DNA of 64,000 nt from Blasia pusilla (Eukaryota; Marchantiophyta; Marchantiopsida; Blasiales). The notes beneath the pieces are model-generated. The model saw only the letters and a program-made list of their open reading frames with translations, was not told where the DNA came from and made no database searches. How positions within the stretch are numbered: the stretch's first letter is position 1; the number at the start of each line of letters is the position of its first letter. The position numbers and the translations under genes are program-made. The stretch covers positions 38,440,001 to 38,504,000 of the forward strand of contig CM114271.1 in assembly GCA_050084515.1 (NCBI GenBank), read 5' to 3'. Positions 10,990 to 23,230 of this stretch are shown piece by piece.

Positions 10990-13900
10990 GCCAGTTTGTT
11001 GTCCTTGTCCAATAAATAAAAATAGTTGATATGAAAGAAGGAACGAATCATCATACCTGCTCCATATGAGAATGCTACACAATCCCAAATATTTGAAGGT
11101 AGACAATTCAAACTCTGATACCTGCAAGACAAGAATAATATCAAGAATAATTCTTGGGCTATAAATGATAATAAACGACCTTTCTTCATTTATAACTTTC
11201 CCTGTCCATTCCTCTCCCTGGCTTACCACAGGCAGCACAGTTGACACCAGGAGGCAGTCTCACAGTTGAGTTTTAAAAGAGGGAGCTGGGGTGTGTCTTC
11301 TCAAATACAGTCTTCCATTTGAGGAGTAGGGTCAGCTCTTAGAATTTGAGCAGGTGTGAATCGCGAGGGTCTTTTGAACTGAGAGCTGAACTTTTCCTCT
11401 GAGGCACGTGCTGGTAAGAAGCTACACAAATTGTGTGTAGGCTGGACCCCGAGCATGCGAATTTTTAGAGAGTTTTGATATTCGGCAGTGCTGAGGACAT
11501 GGTACTTCTTTATTTTGATATTGTTTCCAACATAGTGATGGAAACCATGTGGAGCAACGGGTATTCATTCTCGTTTGAAGAGAAGAGTGTTCTTGCTGAC
11601 AGATGAGAGGATGTGTCAAGCAAGAAGTTAAGAGGTTGGAGCATCGCTGAGAATGAGGGGAACAGAGGGACAAAGGCAAGCTACCTTCATGCACACTAAG
11701 ACATTGCTTCATAATAGGTAGTCCTCTGCATTTTTGTAGAATCATACAGAACCAACAAGCAAACCACACCACCTGCCACAAGACGTGGACTTCAAAAACA
11801 TGTGCATAGTACCCAGAGAACTATTATGATAAATGAGATTCCTACCCTCCATCTAGACTCAAAGATGCCTCATCAGCAAGAAGGAAGCCTCGGATCTGTT
11901 TATCTCTGATGTGGCAAACACCACGCACATTTTTCATTTATTTCAGGGCAGAGCAGATCCGAGAAGAAATTTGAAGACAATGCAGATACTTCACATTGTA
12001 TGGTACCACTAATTCTCCCTTCTCCCTAGCGGTTTATCCACATTCTCAGGTCCAGTTTCTTACTAACTCCATTCTCCGAGCAAAAGATGTATCTCCTGAC
12101 ACCTTCCGGGGAATAAAGTAGTTATGGAGAGCAGTATTATTTCTGTTTCGTAGGAGGACTCTTCTTTTCATTGAAATCAAAAGGTCATCAATAATCGAGG
12201 CACCTCACCGTACCTGAGACCATAACGTTCAATGGACTTTAACAGATTTCAATTCCCCGTGATTAATGCAGTCCCAGATTGCGGGTCGGTGGTTGATCGT
12301 TTCCTTATAGTTGGAAGTGTCAACAAGTGGTTGGAATCGGTTTGACAAGAATATATAGCCTCTCAACGATTCTTGATACAGAAGAAGCCATCGTATTCTG
12401 GACAGTCTCCACCTCGCGAGCTAACCCTCTTGCTCGAAATCTCTTCTGAGGAACCCCGTGAGAATTATGGAATCTGCAGTAATCGTCGCGAATCCTGAAG
12501 GTCTGCGGCAGTAATCAATACGACTTCACCGCGCTGCACCGCAAGGCGTTGCGGGAACTCTCAAAACGGATGCAGTCGGGACATACATGGGACGATCGCT
12601 CACCCATCAATGCGATCATATCTCGTGAGATCGACAGGCCGCTCTCAAGTGGAGTGAATCCTGAGCTGAATTCCCGACTTAGAAGATTGAATCTTTGAAG
12701 GTCGACCAAGCAAGAGCGCTAAGAACCTGCCCGGGAAGTGTGCCTTTGTTCGCGAACAGAGCACGAGCACGCGCACGGGCTCGCAAGCACGCAAGACGGT
12801 CGATTGGTGGGCAGTCGGTGATTCCCTACTTAAACCAGTTATCTGAATACGGTGAAATCGATGTCCACGAAAGAAGCAGAGGAAACGACATCCATTCTCC
12901 GAAAATGCTTCGCTCGCGGTTCTCAACACTCACCACCACTAACCCCTCGCGCCGGAACGGAGGGAAGCGAATTCTTTTCTAGACAGAGAGCAGCCGGTTT
13001 CTTAGAACTTTTCACAGGCTGGGAGGGCGACCCTTTCTTGGGCCAAAATTTTTGGCGCCAGCAATATGGTGTGAAATTTCCGCCACTCATGAAAAAATTT
13101 CTTAAGCCGTTGGATCACTATCATCACCGACGTTGGGATAAGGGCCGGGTCCCATGGGCCGCAGAATGAGGTAGCCCTTATTCGGCCCTCATTTCCCAAC
13201 CAATTTATATTTCCGAACGACAAATCAAGAAAATAAGTAGGTTCTTCATACAAACCGTTAGACATACAATAACAAGGGTCGCTAGGACGCTGGATAATCT
13301 CAACGCACAAAAAAAATGGCGACCCCCCACCCATGGACCATTTTGAGGGTCCTGAGATCTTAATTTGATACAATCTATGGTGGAGATTTATGGACCTTGG
13401 AATGGCCCTTGGTCCTTCCACGCTGCAAAAATTGCGGTGCGGAATCATTAAGGACGATCCTTGTCGCGTCAAAGCACTATAGCTGGTTCCAAACATTCTT
13501 GCTATTTCCGATTGCCGGTTACCTTTCCGTCTCCTCCGTAAGCTCTTCGAAGGTCGTCACTGGGATTTCGAACACTCACGCCAATGGTCTTTCTCCCTCC
13601 ATCAACGGTGGGAATTTTGAAATTCAAACTTTTCTTTGTTTGAACTTGGGCAGTTTCTTGATCGTCAGCATTGGAATTTCAAATTTTCAGAGCCGAAGGA
13701 TGTCTTCACCAACTTGCTTGTCTCTCGTTCACAACGTGAGGACTTCTATCATTCGAGTGGACATTTTTGTTTGCAATCTACTACCTTGGGAAGTGCGTAT
13801 CGGGAGTTTCATTATCGATTTCTCCTTGTTTATCCATGAAGTCAGCATCCTTGGTAGGTCCATCAAGCAATTGAAGATTTTTCTGAAGATCTTGTTTGGC

Positions 13901-14095
13901 AGAAGCAACCGCAACAAAAGATTTTGTGAATTGTAATTTCTTCACTCTCTCCTCCCATTCGTCCAATTGGTTTCAAATCAGTTTCTTCCACACATCGTAC
14001 CCTGTTTGTCTCTATTTGGCTGTCAAGAACAGGCTATACGTGAATGTGCCATACGTGTGCACTATGGAAATGGACCGAAGCCTGCTCGATATATA
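10990..14095. other. No gene recognised
   Basis: Several ORFs of 60-180 codons overlap on both strands, including 13397-13936 (+) and 13002-13496 (-). None shows a motif, a signal peptide or conservation that I can support. The 12.4-13.2 kb part is richer in CG dinucleotides than its surroundings. A minus-strand ORF at 13781-13966 has a Lys/Glu-rich helical look but no assignable family. Confidence 0.4.
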
Positions 14096-14099
14096 TTCC

Positions 14100-14850
14100 T
14101 CAAATGCTCTTGTTATATCTCAATGGAACCGAAGGACCAACCAAATACCTTTCTCCTTGAATTGCTCTCTTGTACAATTCGGACTTTCGAAGGAGTCGTG
14201 TGTCATGAACACAAGGTGGATATCCTACAAATACATCTAAGAATCTCAACTCTGAATCTACAACAACTTGCATAGCACATGCGTAAGATTTACTCTTATG
14301 AAAATACCATGACATGGCATTTGACCTGATGGTAAGTCAATGAGAAAATGAGTGGCATCTATTGCACCACAACAATTCAAAAAACCATGTTGTGCTTGAA
14401 AACCAGCTTTGACTCTTTCTAATCGTGCTCCAATAGGCCAACTCACAACATCATGAACCACGTGCACAAGGGCGTCAATTACTCTATGGACAACTCTAGT
14501 TGTAGTGGAGCGTCCAAGATCAAAGAGTTCTCCAATCCCCAGTAATTGATCAATTATGGCAAGACGACGTAAAGGGATTGCTACTTGCCTCTCAACACTT
14601 AGCAATCTGTTTGGTAGTTGTTGCATTGATGTCTAAGGGTTTGCAGTCAATGGATCTCTCAATATGCTGCAAAGCAAATCGGATGTCCCAATCGAGATTC
14701 GGAAAAACTCTTTGAAACGCAAGGGATTATCTCTCCACACAATGTGGTCATCAATGAAGAGAGTTGTAAAGCATATAGATCTTGGTTTTATATACCAAAG
14801 ACCCAACCTAGAATCACAAGAAATCTTTGCCCTATTCAACAAGTGTAAAC
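14100..14850 (-). pseudogene. Second PIF/Harbinger transposase fragment
   Basis: The minus strand reads a transposase N-terminal region (FRISIGTSDLLCSILRDPL), an in-frame TAG, then LLSVERQVAIPLRRLA, LFDLGRSTTTRVVHR and CCGAIDATHF with the first catalytic Asp. After a frameshift near 14300-14320 it continues with SYACAMQVVVDSELRFLDVF and CVHD, the second Asp. The reading then stops and the GYPLLPWL and VERSFG regions with the third catalytic residue are missing, so it is 3'-truncated. Compared with the 8.6-9.4 kb relic many positions differ, so these are separate insertions of related elements in opposite orientation, not a simple duplication. No Myb-like partner was found beside it. Confidence 0.8.
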
Positions 14851-14859
14851 ATAAGAGTG

Positions 14860-16470
14860 TGGGTGGAAATCATCTCAGACAACACAAGCATTATAGAAAG
14901 GCACATAGCTAAGTCAAAAGAGTCATCCATGATAGTGGAAGGTAAGAGGAAGAGGAGGAAAAATGAAGTATGAAGAAAAGAAATGACAAAGAACTAGTAG
15001 GAAGGGCAAGTAGTATCAAGGAGGGGTCTCCACGGAGGTGTATTAAATAGGGAGGGGCTCAAACTCCTCTATGGTATCTTGGGCTTTACATCCGGAACTC
15101 CAATTAGTTATCAATTTTGTAGTTGGAAATGTTTTTGTTAGAACTAACTAAGTCTTTCAATTACAGGGAAAAAATTTTGTTACTAATAACCTCGATTTTT
15201 GGTTAACAAGTTTTTAGCTTTCAGTTTAGGGTGAGCGAATTCAATTTCAATTGACATCATGAGCACAAGGGATCTGAAGAGCCAACTTCTTGCAAAATTC
15301 AGATAGGAAAAGCCAGCTTCTTGCAAGTGCCAACTTCTTGCAAGTTCAATAAGGTGGAAAAATAAAGTTTGATAAGGTGGAAGACCTGGTCTTGAAGTAT
15401 CAGACATGATACTTATGGAGGAGGCTTTTGTTTTTGTGTCATGTCGTCAGCCCTTGGTCGTCTCTCATATGTTCTTTGTGCATATTTATGGGTTCCTGCT
15501 TGCTAGATCCCTTCTTTGAGCGATCTTGATTGCCAAAGCATCCTCCCTTATCTTGTGTCTCGGCTCTAGGGCGGTGCGTTGTAGTCGTTGCTGCCTTGTA
15601 TGATCGGGAGGAGAAGTGTAGTGGAGATGATTGCGTTGGAGATCCTCTGAGAGTTTTGATTTTCCAGTCATAAGATCAAGGCTATTGATTTCTACAGGTT
15701 AGCGCTAACTCCCGCAATGGCTCTTTTTGCAAACTGGTTCTTGAGCTCTTTCCAAGCCATGAATCCCTTACCCACTAGTTACAACATCGATTTGAATTTT
15801 TCGGCCTTAGCCAAACGATTGATTCCAATCACAACACTGTACATGGCACTCTTGTTATTTGCATCAGAGTCGAGAGCGGTTCTGACATTCCCATTATAAG
15901 GTAAATGTTACAAATCGTAGCAGAGTAGATTATATGCCAATGTTGTGACCAATTTGGAATTGTCATAGGTGGTGAGACAGCCATTGGCTTGGGATTCAAC
16001 TTGCAAGTGCGTTAGTCTTTTCAGGTGGTTGTGAGTTATGAGGCCGACCTTAAAAAAAGAACAAGTCAAAAGAATCTTGAAGCCCACTTCATGGGAAAAC
16101 ATCATTAAGGACTTGCAATGTTTCCATGGGCAGCATTCACGAGTATCAACAATGAATTACGTATCAACGAGCGACGGACAAGCCAAGATTCCAAGAGCTC
16201 ACATGCTCCAATTAAGGCGATTCCATAAGTGATACCCACCCGTTACTTGTTTCCAGAGGTTTTGAATTGAGACTCGTATTGCATGCTCGTATCTACAAAG
16301 CTCTTGTTAACACATACGAACACAACTTAAAAGACTTTTGCAGAGGGCCGTGAAGGTGAAGGTGATCACACTGGAAGTGCCCGTGCACAAGCAAACACTA
16401 CGGAGAGCAAATCCGGATTTAAGTTGTAACCACTACGAGGGACCTAAATGCCACACAATGAGCTCTAGAC
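14860..16470. other. No gene recognised
   Basis: Short ORFs only. The T/G-rich sequence at 15.2-15.4 kb repeats CTTCTTGCAA several times locally. No domain or RNA gene was seen. Confidence 0.45.
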
Positions 16471-16478
16471 GCACATCA

Positions 16479-17470
16479 CTTGTCGTGACCCTCATAACCA
16501 AACAACACCAAATAGGCGCCAAGCAGAACATCATAACTCAAGTGGATTCACGCCGCGATGTTTGCGCTTTTGAGAGGCGTTTGGAAAGGTCTCTTGGAAA
16601 AGTCCAAGAGACAAAACGCGAAACAGAGTTGTGCATTTCATGCCTTAGTGGTTGCGACCAGGAAAACTAGACCAAATACGAACCAAGACTTGAGATGAGT
16701 TGAGTCTTGGAAGGTTGGTTGCCAAAGAGGTGAGAACTAGTTTGGAACACGACTAGCGTTTGGGAGAATCTTACTGTGTTTAGGACCATAACGTTGAGCT
16801 CCAAGATGCGTTCGGACAAGAAAGGGTGCGTTGGAAAGCTTATCTTGAGATGCTTCCAACGCATCAAAGATCTCAGCAAACGCATAAGTACATGCTGAGA
16901 TATTGGCCAAAAACAATTGTGAGAGCAATCGGGTTGAGGGCCAATTGGAGAGGCCCGGGTGTCTTTCCCTAAATGTAGGGGGGCCCCAGAGATTCCTTGA
17001 AGCACTAGTAAGGGAGGAGTCTCTCCGAGATGTCTCGAAACACGAATCCCCATTTTGAGCGCCAAACGTCCTTTCAAAGGCACGGGATGGAACGGGAGTT
17101 TGGTGTTGGAACTCGAAACCCAAACCCGATCCAAGGGAGTGGACTTTGTGCGCCACACTTGGATTCCAACCCGAGATTCACTTTGTGCAAGTCTTGGTGA
17201 GGAACTCATTGGATGTCCATTGGAGAGTTGGAACCGCCTGGTGCGAAACGCCCTTCAGGTTCCTGAACCGACCAGAAAGTATGTCCCAAGTCTTCCGAGA
17301 CTTTCCCGTGTTGTAAACTGCGAAACTAGGAAGGTTGAGCTTGATGAGAGACCGAGACAAGAACTTGGAAAGTTAGCCCGCTGATTGATCCAAGACCTGA
17401 CTAACCAGAGTGCGTGTTTGGATGCAGATCAGCGTTGAGAGCGTGACCTATTGAACGCACGCTTTCGCAA
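16479..17470 (+). repeat. Candidate 5' LTR of the Ty3/gypsy element
   Basis: The block starts TTGTCGTGACCCTCA and ends near GAACGCACGCTTTCG. The sequence around 48256-48875 starts TTGTCACGACCCTCA and ends with a similar GAATGTACGCTTC, and several blocks between match in the same order (for example GTCCCAAGTCTT and GTTTGGATGCAGATCA with their counterparts). A shared start and a shared end, placed directly upstream of gag, argue for an LTR. No tRNA primer-binding site was clear, and the 3' LTR of this copy is missing, so the limits cannot be confirmed by LTR comparison. Confidence 0.45.
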
Positions 17471-17746
17471 CAACAAGATTAACGTTCAAGGAGAGTAGGC
17501 GCACAACACGTGCTATCATAGTGAATCCTTGATGAGCGTGAACTTGGGGTCGTAGAAGATCTGGATGTTTGGGGAGAACTCAAGGTATCCGGAAGACCGC
17601 GAAGCCTAAGGAGGAACGCAAGAGGCGAGGAGGAGATCTGAGAAAGCGAAGACTCGCAAATGGCGACCAAGGGCGAAGGACCGAGGAAACCGCGAGTCAA
17701 AGCAAAAAAGCCGAGAGACGAATCAATGATGGACCGTGAGCCATAG
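17471..17746 (+). other. Retrotransposon leader
   Basis: Untranslated-looking sequence between the LTR candidate and the first gag frame. Bases 17472-17504 are found again with one mismatch at 38683-38715, as a 34-base insert between two identical 17-base repeats. Confidence 0.45.
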
Positions 17747-18575
17747 GTGGAAATAACGACTCCCGAAGTGCCGAGTCCCAGACATGAGGATGTTCCGAAC
17801 GAAAATCTTTCAGCGGGACCTTCGGTTCCAAACTCAAACGATCCGGCCTTTTATATCCAAATGATGGGATTGATGAAGGTGATGGTGGACCAGATGGCCG
17901 AACTAAGCAAGGTGATAATAGAATTGAAGTCAAATGAAGCCTCTAGTTTCGACAAGAAGCTTTGTAAGAAAATTTGCCAACGCCATTCACAGGAATGGGG
18001 CGTTCTCGAAAAGTGAGCGAATTTATGACAGAACTTGAACTTTATTTTGAAGCGCAAAAGGCAGATGAACAAGACAAGGTGATTGTAGCGGTCACATTTC
18101 TGAAGGATCACGCTCTCCAATGGGGGACGGCTCATCGTAAAGAACATCTAGACCGTTGAGTTGGGAAGATTTCAAGGAGTTGATTGGGAACCGATTCACT
18201 CTGCAATATCAGGAGTATCGCGATGGCATGGAGGTTTTGAGGTTGCGCCAGAGCAGATCCCGTACCGCTTATGTGCGAGAGTTTAGTGCACTCATGAGTG
18301 CACTTTCCACTGATGAACATACGAAAAAGGTGATCTTCTTAAGTGGACTCAAACCGAGCGCCGAAAAGGCCCTCTTTCGTATGCCTCAAATCCCGAAGAT
18401 GTGCGCGGATCTTTTGAGGCTAGCAGAGCGGATTGGGGATGATGAAGCCCAACACCAAAAACCCTTTGAGCCAAAAAGTTTTTCTAAGTTACCAAAAAAC
18501 AAAGGGACATCCAAGAGGGTTTGGAATGGGGGTGAGCGCGACCACGGAGGGTCTCTTGCCCCAGCACCAAAATGA
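17747..18575 (+). pseudogene. Ty3/gypsy gag (capsid region), broken
   Basis: Three consecutive frames together read as a retrotransposon gag. An acidic, Pro-rich N-terminus (17747-18016) is followed by a capsid-type segment with ELELYFEAQKADEQDK and FLKDHALQWG (17974-18159). Next come WEDFKELIGNRF, YVREFSALMSAL and FLSGLKPS (18156-18575), which match the retrotrans_gag pattern. Two frameshifts near 18000 and 18150 and a TGA at 18573 break it. Gag normally assembles the virus-like particle in the cytoplasm that packages element RNA. The zinc knuckle follows in the next segment, in the same frame, after the TGA. Confidence 0.85.
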
Positions 18576-20576
18576 GTGGAACTCAACGCGAAGCCAAGAG
18601 GGCCACCGTTCACAAAGTCAACAAATGCCAAAGTGATTTGCTCAAACTGTGGCAATTTCGGGCATATGGCTAAGGAATGTGTAAGGCCCAAGGTTAGTAA
18701 ACCAAGTATGATTTCGTTTGCTGCTAAGCACTTATCGGCAGGAGATCTAGATACATCTCTCCAAGTCACCAAGAGAATGCCCAATTTGGTTTACCCAGGA
18801 TCCAAGATCGCTAATCGCAATGTGATGTTGCTCATTGATATAGGTGCTTCACACTCATTCTTGAGTCCGAGAATTGTGAAAACGTTGGGATTGCCAACCA
18901 CCAAGGTGGATGAACCCATTAGAGTAGGATTTGCGGGAGACAAGTCCCACCAGACCTCAGATCTGGTTTTAGGGCTAGTTGTGGGATGCGAAGTATTTGA
19001 GTTGAAGGAGAATTTCAAAGTTTGCGACATGGACGAAATTAACGTAGTCTTGGAGAACACGTTCTTGGATGCGTATGAGGTGGAACTGAGGCGAAGACCT
19101 TTGAGGTTGAGCGTCTTGGTTAACGGCAAACGGACGGATGTCAGATTGGTTCGTGAGGTTCCTAGGAAGACGGAGTTTGTGAACGCAATCACGAGGACGA
19201 GTTTGGCCGAGTTAGAGGAAGGATTCCTTTGCTTGATGAGACAAGTAGAGGATGATGCAAGCGCGAGACGCAGAGATCAGAACTCAGCTTCAAGGGGAAT
19301 CCCTGAAACACTCAAGAGAAATGTGAAAGAATTTGGAGATGTGTTGACTAAGGAGCTTTCGACTGAGTTGCCACCACATAAGGCGGTTGATCATAAGATT
19401 GAGGTGATACCCGGATCTCAACCACCTTCAAAGGCACCATATAGGTTGAATCAAGAGGAACTTGCAGAGTTGAAGAAACAGTTGGGTGAACTCCTAGAGA
19501 GGGGTTACATCTGAACTAGCAAGTCACCTTATGGGGCGCCCGTCCTCTTTGTGAAGAAGAAGGATGGGAAGTTGAGACTCTGTGTTGATTACTGGGAGTT
19601 GAATAAAGTGACGGTTAGGAACAACTATCCTCTCCCGAGGATGGATGACCTATTTGATCAATTTTCAGGTGCCAAGTATTTCAGCCGGATTGACTTGAGA
19701 TCAGGATATTATCAGATTCGGATTTCCGAAGCGGATGTAGAGAAGACTGCGTGTAGAACGAGATACGGTTCGTTCGAGTTTGTGGTAATGCCTTTCGGTC
19801 TTTGTAATGCGCCTCTGATGTTTACCACTTTGATGAACTCCATCTTTCATAAGGAGACGGATGAGTTTGTGATCATCAACATTGATGACATACTCATCTA
19901 TTCGAAAACACTAGAGGAGCACGCTCGACATTTGAAGACGGTGTTTGAGAAACTCAAAGCGAACAAGCTGTATGCGAATGCGGATAAGAGTGAGTTCGGT
20001 TTGAGAAAGATCAAGTTCTTGGGGCATGTGGTTAGCGCAGATGGAGTAAGTCCAGACACGGAGAAGGTAAGCGCAATTTCTGAATGGGAACCGCTTTCCA
20101 CTGTGAAGGGGATGAGGTGGTTCATCGAAGCGGTCCAATTTTACCGGACATACGTGAAGAAATTTTCGGGAATAGTGAAACCTCTCAGGGATTGGACCGC
20201 AAAGTCTGCCAATACTACATGGACGGAGGAAGTGGTTAAAGCGTTCAATCGAGTCAAAGAGATCCTCTGGCAGGAACCAGTTCTGAAGCTGACGGAGTTT
20301 GACCAACCGTTCGAGGTGCACACGGATGCTAGTGATTTCGTGATTGCAGGAATGTTGGTGCAAAAAGGAAGACCTGTAGCATACGAGAGCAAGAAGCTTA
20401 GCGACACTGAAAGGAGATGGCCCACTCACGAGAAAGAGTTGTTCGCGGTGGTTCACTGCTTGAGGAAGCGGCGTCACTATCTGGGACTTCACAAGACTCG
20501 AGTATTCATCGATAACATATCGCTCAAGTATTTTGAGACCCAGGATCGCGTAACACCAAAATAACTTCCATGGCAT
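18576..20576 (+). pseudogene. Ty3/gypsy nucleocapsid, protease, RT and truncated RNase H
   Basis: Domains in order: a CCHC zinc knuckle CSNCGNFGHMAKEC (about 18641-18682); an aspartic protease with LLIDIGASHSF (about 18828-18860), where the D-S/T-G triad has become D-I-G; a linker; then the RT entry sequence. The TGA at 19512 sits where related elements have Arg (a CGA to TGA change would explain it). From 19551, RT motifs DYWELN, RIDLRSGYYQI, MPFGLCNAP and INIDDILIYS are clear; the catalytic Tyr-x-Asp-Asp has Asn in place of Tyr. FLGHVVS leads to RNase H with HTDASDF and THEKELFAVVHCLRK. A stop falls at 20562, matching family sequence continues about a dozen bases, and then all similarity ends. 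Integrase and 3' LTR are absent. Both the protease and RT active sites are damaged, so the copy is dead. Confidence 0.9.
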
Positions 20577-20589
20577 GATACCTTGAGTG

Positions 20590-22230
20590 TATTTTTATGA
20601 GACTAGTATGGAGGGGTGAGGAGGGAAAAAAAACTTCTCCCATAAATATTTAATCTTTTTGATTTAATTATTCTTTACATGTGATGGGTGTAAGCACAAT
20701 AGGCGGTTTGAAAAAAAATCTCAACACGGGAGGAGGATTTCTCTAATCTCATCCTCTTAATAATCTATACCATATTTTGAGGAGTGTTTCTAACATGGCG
20801 ACACGTGCAGAGCATGACACACATATCACCCTAATCTGGCGTGTATTTCAAAAGGGCGTACATGCACGGGGCACGCAAACATATGGGACGGGGCATATAT
20901 GCACATGACACTAACTAGTAAAAATTAGTTGGATGAGTTACATTCGTGTTTGCAGGTGAGAACTTTTTTATTAGAACTTTGCAAATGTTCTTTATTTTCG
21001 AATCCTTAAAATTGCAATGCAATCTTAAGACTTAAGTGAACTCTGCAAGGGTGAAGATTTGCAAAATGGAATTTTTTTTCCAATCTATTTTGTAAGTGTG
21101 TGGACTGCAATATATTTGCAGTCCACACACTATGAAGTGAAGTCTATGGGAACTCTACAATATACTTGCATAGTTCTCACTCTTAAGTAACTTACAAATG
21201 AGATTTGAGCATTAATTGGGTACTAGCTAGCCCCTACCCCACCCCCTTTTATATCTCCTTACAACATAAGTGTGAATCCCAAATACCACATCTTGATAAT
21301 ATCATCTTATGCCACAAACTAGTTGAAGTAGAATTTAGAACTTTAAATACCTCTCTCAAAAATGCTATCTCAACTTGTCAACAAGGTCATCCAAAATATT
21401 TAGGGCCCTTTCCGGGGCCGGGCAATATGCTATCCAACATACTTGGTTTGTATGATTTCAATCGGTGAGAAATTAATTGGATTTATATGATACTTATATT
21501 AGAGTGATTTAATTCTTGTACGATTTTGAATTTCAATACGAACTTAAAATTTTAAGTTTATGTATAATTAGATTAAATAATTTTCATAATGGACATTTTC
21601 AGGTCCATCGAATGCCGAAAAGTCTTTCACATGTGAACTTAGAAAAAGAAAAAAGAAAAAGGAAATATACAATACAATCCTTACTACTGCTAGGCGATTG
21701 AGTGACATCGTGAGAAAGATGGGGCCCGCCGCATGTTCTCCTGGCACCGTAGCATTGAGACAAGTGTCCAGGCTCCAAAACACGGCCAAAAAGCACACCT
21801 TCAAGCGACCACGTGGAGATCAATGAGTGACAGAGAACACCCCTCGGTGCGGTGCTGGCAGACTCGCCCATGACACACAGCTCTCTTCGAGGGCCCCACG
21901 AGAAATGAGTCCCTTAGCTCGCTCGCCACGTTAAGAGAGAGTAAGAGAAAAGAACTGCAATTCAATTCGATGGATTAGCAGGGGAAGAGAAGAAACGAAT
22001 TTTGATTCAATGGATGATCTGTTGTTGTGCGTTTGTTCTGCGGATTAGCATCGGAAGGGAGAGGAACAGAAGAACTGGGATTCGATTCGATGGACGATCT
22101 GTTGTTGTGCTTTTGTTGCGCGGATTGACGAGACAAAGAGAGAGAGACAAAGAGAAAGAGAGAGACTGTACTCATTAAGTAGTGCCTGTCGTACCCTTGC
22201 GACCATAGACCCCGCGCCCTGGTTGGACGG
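20590..22230. other. No gene recognised; contains a hairpin element
   Basis: AT-rich in the first part, with no reading frame I could assign. The hairpin at 21095-21131 is listed separately. From about 21700 CG content rises toward the candidate gene that begins at 22271. Confidence 0.45.
21095..21131. repeat. Perfect 16-bp inverted repeat, MITE-like hairpin
   Basis: AGTGTGTGGACTGCAA is followed by a five-base TATAT loop and then its exact reverse complement. Outside this core, weaker inverted similarity may extend to about 21023-21190 (CTTAAGTGAACTCTGCAAG against its counterpart near 21160-21190). A foldback of this size in non-coding plant DNA is most often a MITE or a small-RNA-type foldback. 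No target duplication was established. Confidence 0.75.
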
Positions 22231-22233
22231 TGC

Positions 22234-22254
22234 GAGAGAGAGAGAGAGAGAGAG
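22234..22254. repeat. (GA)n microsatellite, about 10 units
   Basis: An uninterrupted GA run that ends 16 bases before the ATG at 22271 of the candidate gene. Purine-rich GA tracts are common in plant 5' leaders, so it may lie in a transcribed leader. Confidence 0.85.
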
Positions 22255-22270
22255 ATACAGACAGAGACAG

Positions 22271-22448
22271 ATGGGGATGTGGAGAAGCTTCAAGTCATGG
22301 GTGAAGAGGTCGGTCCTGCGAATGGTGATGAGAGTAGTGCGAACGAGGCTATACGGGATATTGTGCAGGACCGGCAGAGCGTGTGTGGTTCCACTGGCAA
22401 TCGCCGCTGGAGGAGCTGGTGTGGGTGTGGCTGTCGCCTCTGCGATCG
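22271..22448 (+). CDS. Candidate first exon of an unrecognised small membrane protein gene
   Basis: The ATG at 22271 follows a GA-rich leader. The 59-codon reading frame begins MGMWRSFKSWVKRSVLRMVM, a strongly basic, amphipathic stretch, and ends in a Gly/Ala/Val-rich hydrophobic segment (IAAGGAGVGVAVASAI) that resembles a glycine-zipper membrane helix. It stops at G followed by GTGAGT, a near-ideal splice donor, in phase 1. I do not recognise the family. A compatible partner exon lies at 24480 (CAG acceptor, same phase), which would give a 2-kb intron containing the 99-bp minisatellite. The basic amphipathic start could be a mitochondrial or plastid targeting sequence; that is inference. The frame could also be a chance ORF. 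Confidence 0.35.
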
Positions 22449-22595
22449 GTGAGTTTCGCATCACGTCGTCTCGCTTTCTCGAGAATGAGCCAATCATGCA
22501 TTGCAGCCACCACAACTGCTTTCTGCAGAGATCTGCAGATCTCTCACTTCATGGAATCAGGTGTCCATGGAACGTCTGTAGGTTGAACGTCCAGG

Positions 22596-23230
22596 ACTCC
22601 TTTTGCAGGGAATTTTCTCACAGGGGTAGATTCTACAATCTCGACAATAGGCCAATGCATTGCAGCCACTAGCAATACTAGTCTCCGAAGCCAAGACTCC
22701 TTTGGTGGAAATTTAATCATGGAGGTAGATTACACAATCTCAAGAATACGCCAATGCATTACAACCACTACCAAAACTAGTCTCTGCAGCCAAGACTCAT
22801 TTGGTGGAAATTTGCTTATGGAAGTAGAGCCCACGATCTCAAGAATAAGCCATTGAATTGCAGCGACTAGCACAGCCAGTCTCTGGAGGCAAGACCCATT
22901 TGGTGGAAATTTGCTATTGGAAGTAGAGTTCACAATCTCAAGAATAAGCCATCGCATTGCAGCCACTACCAAAACTAGTCTCTGCAGCCAATACACATTT
23001 GGTGGAAATTTGCTAATGGAGGTGGAGTCCACAATCTCAGGAATAAGCCGTTGCATTGCAGCCGCTAGCACCACTAGTATCGAGGTCGAGGCAAGACTCA
23101 TTTGGTGGAAATTTGCTAATGGAGGTAGAGTTCACAATGTCAAGAATAAGCCAATGCATTGCAGCCACTAGCACAAGTAGTCTCTGCAGACAAGACGCAG
23201 AGTCCACAATCTCGAGAATCTACCATTTCT
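22596..23230. repeat. Minisatellite, 99-bp unit, about six copies
   Basis: Units begin with CAAGACTCATTTGGTGGAAA-like sequence at 22692, 22791, 22890, 22989, 23092 and 23191, with a diverged first copy near 22596. Spacing is 99 bases, except 103 for one unit. Because 99 is divisible by three, a 123-codon minus-strand ORF (22730-23101) repeats a 33-residue block (LQRLVLVV, then ILEIV, then SKFPPN). That is a by-product of the period and is not called as a gene. Flanking sequence with CTTCATGGAATCAGGTGTCC occurs on both sides, near 22550 and 23276. Confidence 0.9.

Noticed and set aside
13397-13936. 179-codon plus ORF
   Set aside because: Overlapped by several ORFs on the opposite strand. No motif or signal peptide was convincing.
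19911-20576. 221-codon minus ORF
   Set aside because: Antisense shadow of the gypsy reverse transcriptase and RNase H.
16479-20576. Endogenous pararetrovirus
   Set aside because: Domain order gag-knuckle-protease-RT-RNase H with an LTR candidate and no movement protein fits a Ty3/gypsy retrotransposon.
22730-23101. 123-codon minus ORF with 33-residue repeats
   Set aside because: The frame is open because the DNA repeat is 99 bases long. There is no start context or domain; kept only as a finding.
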